From contig QUTJ01031444.1 of the NCBI GenBank assembly GCA_003573635.1, positions 1 to 11,806 on the forward strand: 11,806 nt of DNA. Reading direction: 5' to 3'. A program made the translations under genes and the position numbers. This stretch comes from Goniomonas avonlea (Eukaryota > Cryptophyceae > Goniomonadida > Goniomonadaceae). Positions 11,001 through 11,806 of the stretch are shown here, in pieces (positions within the stretch are counted from its first letter, which is position 1; each line of letters starts with the position of its first letter). Below the pieces are notes generated by a model. That model did not search any database. It was given only the letters and a program-made list of their open reading frames with translations, and was not told where the DNA came from.

Positions 11001-11806
11001 CCCGAGCTCCTCTGTGCCGAAACAGCGGCACGACCGCCCGCCGATCACCAGCCCTTCTTTGAGGATGGTGCTGGGTGAGCGTGTCACTCGGTTGACCAGA
11101 CAAAACGAAAGCACGGGGCAATTTGGAACGCCACGCTGACCTAGGGCTCAACGTAAACCTGGTTCTAGAGCACGCCGAAACTAAGCGACCCACATCTTAG
11201 CCAGAGGAGAAGAGGAAGCGAGAGCGAGGCGCTAAGAGAGAGGACTGTCGCCCACCTGTAGGCGCGTTTGGCAGCGTAAAACCCAGTGAGGCCACGGTCA
11301 TCGACGTACTCTCTGTTAATAATGGAGCTGCGAACTTTCTCAGGCGCATGGCTGTGGCCGTGACGGGCCCAGCTCCTGTAAGCGAGCGGAGCTGCAGTTG
11401 GCAGGTCAGTGATAGAAAGCTCTTGACACACGTCCATCGAATTGATGCCACGCTTATGCATGCAAGCAGACAGACAGACGAGGCAAGAACTCCAGACACG
11501 CGCATCCAATTAACCAGAAGACACACCGGGAGACTTGGGTGTTGGAATAAAAATCTGCAGCTTCTCAGGCTCCGCTTTGCCATCGAGAGCAGACTCCAGA
11601 GTTGGGATGCCCTTGGTAACCGCCGGCAGAGGCGAGACCGGAGGCGACTCTGACATCCCGAGCTTGTGGAAGGGGCTCAACGGAATCATGGAGTCGCTGT
11701 ACACAGTGCCGGAGATGCCCGATACCGACACGGGGCTGGATGCTCCAGGGCGCGAGCTGGCGGAGCGCGGCGAGGGCTGCGAGGCGTACTGCTCGTCGTC
11801 GCCGCT
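294..11806 (-). CDS. Four-domain voltage-gated cation channel alpha subunit (Cav/Nav family), partial, 25 exons in window
   Basis: This gene encodes the pore-forming subunit of a plasma-membrane or organelle-membrane voltage-gated calcium or sodium channel. Read on the minus strand, the exons join in phase to about 1,190 codons covering the cytoplasmic N-terminus, domains I, II and III complete, and S1 of domain IV. Seen directly: S1 helices with the family-typical PWFEY...LLNTL pattern in domain II, S4 arginine ladders in II and III, pore motifs TLDEW, TGDGW and TLEW, and asparagine-bearing S6 helices. The acidic filter residues favour a calcium or mixed-cation channel; domain IV, needed to finish the filter, is outside. 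The domain I turret has the cysteine spacing seen in animal Nav channels, and the domain III S4-S5 linker (RFESMR) resembles Nav and protist channels, so the exact subfamily is open. Both gene ends are missing. Family assignment is firm; individual exon edges are inferred from splice motifs, phase and alignment from memory. Confidence 0.93.
460..505 (-). other. Putative 46-nt intron
   Basis: Removing these 46 bases (GT...CGCAG) is needed because the S6 frame and the domain IV S1 frame differ and the latter has a TGA just upstream. It is the shortest intron in the gene (the others are 93-573 nt), so the exact edges are tentative. Confidence 0.45.
506..675 (-). CDS. Exon: domain III S6 and start of III-IV linker
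   Basis: MSAAYFMLYILLGRFFIANL and SITVIVKYFAHLEA form S6 (compare the FVxYIxxGSFFxLNLF signature), with the conserved Asn kept but a Lys where many family members have Asp or Asn. LPSEKQLRWAATQSRLADFF resembles the T/S-x-E-Q start of the III-IV linker. Acceptor CTCACGTCGCAG follows a long pyrimidine tract. The donor TTCAG|GTTGGT is uncertain because the next intron would be only 46 nt. Confidence 0.83.
676..1113 (-). other. Intron between domain III pore and S6 exons
   Basis: This 438-nt non-coding stretch contains a tandem repeat (898-1070) and a local duplication of GTGCGGAGACAAG at about 753-797. Long minus-strand open frames here are Cys/Pro/Leu-rich repeat translations, not genes. Confidence 0.75.
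898..1070. repeat. Imperfect tandem repeat, about 37-45 bp units
   Basis: The word CACAGTAC recurs with related flanks (AGGAATAA or AGGAACAA, then GGGCAGGGACAGGG), giving about four diverging units plus a partial one. It lies wholly inside an intron and appears to be an ordinary minisatellite. Confidence 0.7.
1114..1206 (-). CDS. Exon: domain III pore loop with altered selectivity motif
   Basis: Thirty-one codons, phase 0: VRVTTLEWARVLQAAQDMTA then RDRQSEIGFTP. The filter Glu is present, but the residue normally between Glu and Trp (usually Gly) is absent. On both sides the alignment to the domain III pore resumes without gaps. Acceptor TTGCTCGTAG with TTGAC upstream; donor ACTCCG|GTGTGT. 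Confidence 0.85.
1207..1621 (-). other. Intron between domain III turret and pore exons
   Basis: This 415-nt intron has a pyrimidine-rich stretch on the plus strand (about 1395-1550, CTCTCCCTC-type), so its transcript is purine-rich there. TTGAC occurs just before the acceptor. No gene or RNA is seen. Confidence 0.75.
1622..1797 (-). CDS. Exon: domain III extracellular turret
   Basis: Entered in phase 1. It encodes GIFAFRFFACNDLQNIRYPE, aligning with the IMGxxLFxGKFxxC motif after S5, then a Cys-containing loop and VWGNVPYNFDDTLQGFVTL, which matches the WxNxxxNFDN...ALLTL lead into the domain III pore helix. Acceptor TATGGCAG; donor ACGCTT|GTGCGT, phase 0. Confidence 0.9.
1798..2215 (-). other. 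Intron between domain III S5 and turret exons
   Basis: This 418-nt intron carries a (CAA)n microsatellite and flanking CAG/CAC-rich sequence. The plus-strand frames through it (polyQ, polyN, polyT) are translations of the microsatellite and are not supported as genes. Confidence 0.8.
1983..2049. repeat. (CAA)22 microsatellite
   Basis: About 22 uninterrupted CAA units are followed by CTGCAACTGCTGCAGCAGCA. In the transcript the tract reads as UUG repeats within the intron. The perfect units suggest recent expansion and likely length variation. Confidence 0.95.
2216..2327 (-). CDS. Exon: domain III S4-S5 linker and S5 helix
   Basis: GRFESMRRIVSSLVGSLKAL is the S4-S5 linker, closely resembling that of Nav channels, and VYVICLYLVFTIIFAILG is S5. 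Acceptor GAACAGCAG follows TTGAC; the donor TTGG|GTGAGT is strong and leaves phase 1. A degenerate copy of the first two thirds of this exon lies about 210 nt upstream in the preceding intron. Confidence 0.92.
2328..2726 (-). other. Intron between domain III S4 and S5 exons
   Basis: This 399-nt intron holds a degenerate copy of the start of the following exon (2474-2540). The sequence ACAGGATTG also occurs twice, near 2393 and 2431, between the copy and the real exon. Confidence 0.75.
2474..2540 (-). pseudogene. Partial duplicate of the domain III S4-S5 exon (pseudo-exon)
   Basis: The minus strand here encodes SRFESMRRVVNSLLGSRKAP after an acceptor-like GAGCAGCAG, paralleling GRFESMRRIVSSLVGSLKA in the real exon at 2216-2327. 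Nucleotide similarity extends over about 65 bases, then ends before S5, where a TAG follows the unrelated tail KNLSAS. It keeps phase 0 at the acceptor. It cannot supply S5, so it is either a relic or a regulated poison exon. Confidence 0.75.
2727..2867 (-). CDS. Exon: domain III S3-S4
   Basis: Forty-seven codons, phase 0. S3 reads VPWNIFDFSVLSLTAID with the conserved Asp. S4 reads ESVRVLRVIRCLRPMRMV, with five arginines three residues apart. Acceptor CCAAGGCAG; donor ATGGTG|GTGCGT. Confidence 0.92.
2868..3367 (-). other. Intron between domain III S2 and S3 exons
   Basis: This 500-nt stretch has no recognisable coding exon, RNA gene or mobile element. An AT-rich patch lies near 3035-3080. 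The long minus-strand frame through it is read-through from the S1-S2 exon. Confidence 0.7.
3368..3556 (-). CDS. Exon: domain III S1-S2
   Basis: Sixty-three codons, phase 0. S1 reads EGVYVVIILASSLALACVG, with the family's SS/LA signature. The S1-S2 loop is GPPGREDYLVPLHVQ, and S2 is FGLDVFFLVMFALEFVFKL with the conserved acidic-x-x-x-Lys motif. Acceptor CCGAGCAG; donor GCATGG|GTGTGT. Confidence 0.88.
3557..4057 (-). other. Intron before domain III S1 exon
   Basis: No exon is needed here: joining 4058 to 3556 reproduces the family spacing between the linker Cys and the S1 Phe. A short open stretch near 3780-3835 after an acceptor-like CCGCCAG was considered and not adopted. Nothing else is recognised. 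Confidence 0.65.
4058..4129 (-). CDS. Exon: II-III linker, acidic segment before domain III
   Basis: Twenty-four codons, phase 0: an acidic run GDDLDVDISQLEDASDQPW followed by RKKCQ. Joined to the next exon it gives RKKCQKAVEHRAFEG, where the Cys-to-Phe spacing equals that before S1 of domain III in Cav channels. Acceptor CCGCTGCAG; donor TGCCAG|GTGCCG. Confidence 0.7.
4223..4289 (-). CDS. Exon: II-III linker, short Ser/Ala/Pro-rich segment
   Basis: Predicted from splice logic: acceptor ACTGCCGCAG with CTGAC 13 nt upstream takes phase 2, and donor GGCTCA|GTAATG leaves phase 0, exactly what the flanking exons need. It encodes GGPSMARDASPAASAGPSPS, a disordered linker. There is no domain evidence, so confidence is moderate. 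Confidence 0.5.
4290..4620 (-). other. Intron in the II-III linker
   Basis: This 331-nt intron shows no domain evidence. Its minus-strand open frame (4422-4616) is not linked by convincing splice sites. Because linker exons carry few conserved residues, an extra small exon could be missed here. Confidence 0.55.
4621..4706 (-). CDS. Exon: II-III linker, basic segment
   Basis: The donor TTCAG|GTAAGT is strong. The chosen frame reads WLKSSFLLRAAKSFRNKIRT, a basic amphipathic segment typical of the cytoplasmic tail after S6. The start is tentative: acceptor TCCCCAAG gives phase 0, but an AG 18 nt later (GCGAGAG) would also fit. Confidence 0.55.
4984..5102 (-). CDS. Exon: domain II S6 helix
   Basis: Acceptor AGCAACAG with TTGAC upstream is entered in phase 1. 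It encodes KGIEILYSIAAGAYFVFIYF then FCNYVLLNLLIAAIVENVE, an S6 helix with the conserved LN pair. Two donors are possible: GTCGAG|GTGGGG (used here, phase 0) and a stronger-looking GTTTT|GTAAGA ten bases further on, which changes the phase. Degenerate copies of this exon's start lie upstream in the intron. Confidence 0.88.
5176..5229 (-). repeat. G-tract cluster on the coding strand
   Basis: On the plus strand there are runs of 8 to 15 C; on the transcribed-sense strand these are G runs separated by short A/C/G spacers, ending at GCCGCGGGGG. Such clusters can form intramolecular G-quadruplexes in RNA (inference). Confidence 0.7.
5228..5269 (-). pseudogene. Partial duplicate of the domain II S6 exon start
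   Basis: The minus strand carries AAAGGCATCGAGATTCTCT, identical to bases in the exon starting at 5102, followed by a near match TCCACATTGCCGCGGGGG. It is preceded by an acceptor-like CACCAG. Relative to the exon it lacks one base just after the acceptor, so its reading frame is shifted. Similarity ends where the copy runs into the G tract. Confidence 0.78.
5291..5347 (-). repeat. Two more degenerate copies of the same splice-acceptor/exon-start word
   Basis: On the minus strand, GCAGGAAAAGGCATCG (near 5347) and GCAGGAAACTGCATCG (near 5306) resemble the acceptor and first bases of the domain II S6 exon (ACAGGCAAAGGCATCG). Each begins with an AG in acceptor context. The first keeps the exon frame (GKGIASI). 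Confidence 0.6.
5469..5607 (-). CDS. Exon: domain II pore loop, selectivity motif TGDGW
   Basis: The exon starts LFGGRMNYRTNFDSLGGSL, the usual short domain II turret. It continues VTVFVVITGDGWTRVLEDAM with Asp at the selectivity-filter position (Glu in most Cav and Nav domain II repeats). Acceptor TGTCGGCAG, phase 0; donor GCAAG|GTGACT, phase 1, matching the S6 exon. Confidence 0.92.
5856..5969 (-). CDS. Exon: domain II S4-S5 linker and S5 helix
   Basis: Thirty-eight codons, phase 0. VPKLWELLQTMVRSGKILLN is the amphipathic S4-S5 linker, followed by the S5 helix ILFIIFLFLWVASTLGNQ. Acceptor CACCCTCAG; donor AACCAG|GTGCCG. It joins the flanking exons without loss or gain relative to the family. 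Confidence 0.88.
6103..6336 (-). CDS. Exon: domain II S2-S4, complete voltage-sensor core
   Basis: Seventy-eight codons, phase 0. S2 reads ILEYFFAVFFFLELFLK with the conserved acidic-x-x-x-Lys pattern. S3 carries the conserved Asp in NVADAIIVFL. S4 reads SVLRVFRMFRVLRMARLIHK, with arginines at five successive third positions. Acceptor CCTTCTCCAG follows CTGAC supplied by the last unit of an 18-bp repeat array; donor CACAAG|GTGCGC. Confidence 0.94.
6337..6851 (-). other. Intron between domain II S1 and S2 exons
   Basis: This 515-nt intron carries an 18-bp repeat array at its 3' end. The rest (about 6500-6850) shows no exon, RNA gene or mobile element; recurring CTTAC/CTAACC-like words lie near 6690-6770. 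Confidence 0.75.
6348..6492. repeat. 18-bp tandem repeat, eight units, abutting a splice acceptor
   Basis: The plus-strand unit is AGGCCTAAGAACTTAGTC, with one 3-base insertion (TAG) and isolated substitutions. On the coding strand each unit contains CCTGAC (branch-point-like) and TTCTTAG (acceptor-like), and the last unit's CTGAC lies about 13 nt before the real acceptor at 6337. CTAAG-AA-CTTAG is also a small inverted repeat. Units have no spacers, so this is not CRISPR. Confidence 0.93.
6852..7004 (-). CDS. Exon: domain II pre-S1 and S1 helix
   Basis: Fifty-one codons. A short lead with VRDCLAQVGQ precedes PWFEYLVMSVILLNTLTMAI and EHEGMPREMADTFD, a textbook S1 of Cav/Nav channels. Donor TTCGAT|GTGCGT. 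A second in-phase acceptor (GGCGCAG) 42 nt further into the exon has a better pyrimidine tract, so the first 14 residues are less certain. Confidence 0.88.
7217..7360 (-). CDS. Exon: cytoplasmic I-II linker
   Basis: Forty-eight codons, phase 0. The segment is Ser/Gly-rich and includes SKAGSVSQESRLGMSGMGG and DSDYTEALVMGTWLQRT. No beta-subunit-binding AID motif is visible. Acceptor GGTGACAG follows GCTGAC; donor AACG|GTAACT. A further linker exon in the 573-nt intron on its right cannot be excluded. Confidence 0.72.
7361..7933 (-). other. Longest intron, between domain I S6 and the I-II linker
   Basis: This 573-nt intron has an AT-rich island at 7556-7600 with the palindrome AATAATATTATT, unlike the GC-richer surroundings, and a CATATCATATCATATCGT microrepeat near 7888. 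No exon is supported, though a linker exon could be hidden. Confidence 0.65.
7934..8089 (-). CDS. Exon: domain I S6 helix
   Basis: Fifty-two codons, phase 0. SESRFRWSTGILLVVPVVV leads into FSLLFVNLFVAVIVDSF, the S6 gate helix with the conserved Asn, then a basic cytoplasmic start TAVRQRTRKTAFDQKQ. Acceptor AATCTCGCAG follows CTAAC; donor AAGCAG|GTGCGC. Confidence 0.92.
8127..8232. repeat. Two-copy direct repeat of about 46 bp
   Basis: CACCCAGGGCGCTCACATCT and its continuation TGTCACCCCTTCGCACTCT recur about 57 bases apart with very few differences (GCGCTC versus GCACTC; TTTGAGG versus TGTGAGG). On the coding strand each copy has a donor-like GAT|GTGAG(T/C), and the upstream copy is preceded by an acceptor-like CCTCACAG. 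Confidence 0.88.
8357..8397. repeat. GT-rich dinucleotide tract
   Basis: Interrupted (GT)n, read as (AC)n on the coding strand, inside the intron before the domain I S6 exon. It looks like an ordinary microsatellite. Confidence 0.8.
8578..8694 (-). CDS. Exon: domain I pore loop, selectivity motif TLDEW
   Basis: Thirty-nine codons, phase 0. GNPNKGMVGFDNLGVSILSL leads into LQMMTLDEW and SGDIMVPLLQ. The Asp two residues before the Trp is the domain I selectivity-filter position, which is Glu in most Cav channels and Asp in Nav channels. Acceptor CACCTCTCAG follows CTGAC; donor CTGCAG|GTATGC is strong. Confidence 0.92.
8695..9041 (-). other. Intron between domain I turret and pore exons
   Basis: This 347-nt intron shows no exon or RNA gene. 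A word like GTGTTTCG recurs near 8904 and 8951. The acceptor is preceded by CTGAC. Confidence 0.7.
9042..9155 (-). CDS. Exon: domain I extracellular turret with cysteines
   Basis: Thirty-eight codons, phase 0. It begins CVTTASPNFRERPLVPPMYC and continues NPEDAHLCPVGSTCSQGQ. The four cysteines and the CPxGxTC motif match the disulfide-bonded domain I turret of Nav channels and related protist channels (family knowledge). Acceptor TAGTTTGCAG follows CTGAC; donor GGACAG|GTGCAT. Confidence 0.87.
9170..9311. repeat. Three-unit tandem repeat of about 37 bp merging into a CT tract
   Basis: Units begin GTTGCCTGCACGGCGTCTC, GTTGCCTGCATGTCGTCTC and TTTCCTGCAGGCCATCTC, each followed by TCTGTCTCT-type pyrimidines, then (CT)n to about 9311. 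All lie in the intron before the domain I turret exon. Confidence 0.8.
9437..9526 (-). CDS. Exon: domain I S5 helix
   Basis: Exactly 30 codons, phase 0 at both ends. It encodes a single hydrophobic helix beginning IMVICLGLACFLLSFAVVCL and ending SYTGSLLWQ, the S5 helix leading into the extracellular turret. Acceptor CTCGAACAG follows a pyrimidine stretch with TTTGAC; donor GGCAG|GTATGC is strong. The exon is too short to stand alone as an open frame. Confidence 0.83.
9527..9878 (-). other. Intron between domain I S4 and S5 exons
   Basis: This 352-nt intron has a GA-rich tract at 9770-9850 just after the donor (pyrimidine-rich in the transcript) and a pyrimidine stretch with TTTGAC before the acceptor. 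No exon, RNA or mobile element is recognised. Confidence 0.72.
9879..10059 (-). CDS. Exon: domain I S3-S4 voltage-sensor segment
   Basis: Acceptor is GCACACAG with CTGAC about 20 nt upstream; donor is CTCAG|GTCACC. It encodes S3 (WAILSFAVVVSMWVEIACG) and S4 (EPLRLMRVFLPLRVLVFF) followed by IPTRAVFRALGEG, the S4-S5 linker. S4 arginines occupy relative positions 0, 3 and 9, with Leu at 6, and prolines interrupt the helix. The usual S3 aspartate (LDF) is LSF here. Confidence 0.82.
10060..10515 (-). other. Intron between domain I S2 and S3 exons
   Basis: This 456-nt intron needs no additional exon, since S2 and S3 join with normal spacing. Stops interrupt it in the channel frame. No repeat, RNA gene or mobile element is seen. 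Confidence 0.7.
10516..10646 (-). CDS. Exon: domain I S2 helix
   Basis: Acceptor is GCGGACAG, phase 0. It encodes SESERVPWDAAELVVALVFT followed by IDFGGRALALGMFQGKHSAL. The acidic residue and the following Arg occupy the usual S2 charge positions. The donor AGCGG|GTCCGT is weak, but it is the GT that gives phase 2, which the next exon requires. Confidence 0.75.
10738..10822. repeat. GAGA/GTTAGTGA-rich degenerate tract
   Basis: Repeated GAGAGTTAGTGA and GAGCGAGAGTGA words on the plus strand become a pyrimidine-rich CTCTCACT tract in the transcript, downstream of the domain I S1 donor. It is a simple repeat. Confidence 0.78.
10881..11070 (-). CDS. Exon: domain I, pre-S1 and S1 helix
   Basis: This exon encodes 63 residues. 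A cysteine/glycine-rich lead (GGRSCRCFGTEELGG) runs into FRNWLFGRLYHPGWDLAMMV and the S1 helix ending VVWVIAIGARP. Acceptor CTCACCCAG is entered in phase 2; donor ACGCAG|GTGTGT exits in phase 0. The acceptor was chosen because it is the AG that gives the needed phase; nearby upstream AGs do not. Confidence 0.78.
11256..11391 (-). CDS. Exon: N-terminal cytoplasmic region before domain I
   Basis: Acceptor is AACTGCAG with CTGAC shortly upstream; donor is TACAG|GTGGGC. Entry phase 1 and exit phase 2 match both neighbours. It encodes a polar segment including HAPEKVRSSIINREYVDDR and GLTGFYAAKRAYR. No domain is recognised; a basic, aromatic stretch just before domain I is normal for the family. 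Confidence 0.7.
11527..11806 (-). CDS. Exon 1 in window (partial): cytoplasmic N-terminus
   Basis: The frame is open from the right edge with no methionine start, so the exon is partial upstream. It encodes about 93 residues rich in Ser, Pro and Gly (for example SPRSASSRPGASSPVSVSG), then PLSPFHKLGMSESPPVSPLP and PTPKSP. No membrane segment is seen. This fits the disordered N-terminal tail of a four-domain channel, with many possible proline-directed phosphorylation sites (inference). Donor is CCCG|GTGTGT, phase 1. Confidence 0.72.

Noticed and set aside
10324-11139. 271-codon plus-strand open frame
   Set aside because: It runs antisense across two well-supported channel exons and a GA-rich intron tract, with Arg/Ser-rich low-complexity content and no recognisable domain.
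1-11806. Transposon or retroelement
   Set aside because: No reverse transcriptase, transposase, long terminal repeats or convincing terminal inverted repeats were seen; the repeats are local tandem or exon-derived.

Overview
The window is a stretch of eukaryotic nuclear DNA from one intron-rich gene read entirely on the minus strand, running from the right edge (N-terminal side) towards the left edge. I can trace 25 consecutive coding exons (about 1,190 codons) of a four-domain voltage-gated cation channel pore subunit of the Cav/Nav family. Nearly every junction is supported by a GT donor, an AG acceptor, matching intron phase, and a continuous protein alignment across the join. The gene is incomplete at both ends: the first exon is open to the right edge with no start codon seen, and the left edge falls in an intron after segment S1 of domain IV. 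S2-S6 of domain IV and the C-terminus lie outside.

Layout, right to left. A Ser/Pro-rich cytoplasmic N-terminus is at 11256-11806. Domain I (S1, S2, S3-S4, S5, turret, pore, S6) spans 7934-11070. The I-II linker exon is 7217-7360. Domain II (S1, S2-S4, S5, pore, S6) spans 4984-7004. Three short II-III linker exons lie at 4058-4706. Domain III spans 506-3556, and domain IV S1 is at 294-459. Selectivity-filter positions read Asp (I, TLDEW), Asp (II, TGDGW) and Glu (III, in an unusual TLEW lacking the residue between Glu and Trp); domain IV is not visible. S4 helices of domains II and III carry five regularly spaced arginines; domain I has a weaker S4 and lacks the usual S3 aspartate.

Introns are mostly 93-573 nt and many hold simple or tandem repeats: purine tracts, (CAA)22, CT and GT tracts, an 18-bp unit repeated eight times, and longer units repeated two to four times. 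Donors are mostly GTG-type (GTGCGT, GTGTGT) rather than GTA, and a CTGAC/TTGAC/CTAAC branch-point-like word sits shortly upstream of most acceptors. This style, plus a protein resembling both animal Nav/Cav and protist channels, suggests an algal or other protist genome (for example a stramenopile, green alga or alveolate); I cannot place it further.

The most interesting structure lies in the introns. In at least two, the 3' splice site together with the first 20-70 nt of the following exon has been copied upstream into the intron (before the domain III S5 exon and before the domain II S6 exon). In a third, an 18-bp unit containing both a branch-point-like and an acceptor-like word is amplified eight times directly before the real acceptor. 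No RNA genes, CRISPR array or autonomous mobile element is recognisable, and plus-strand open frames look like shadows.
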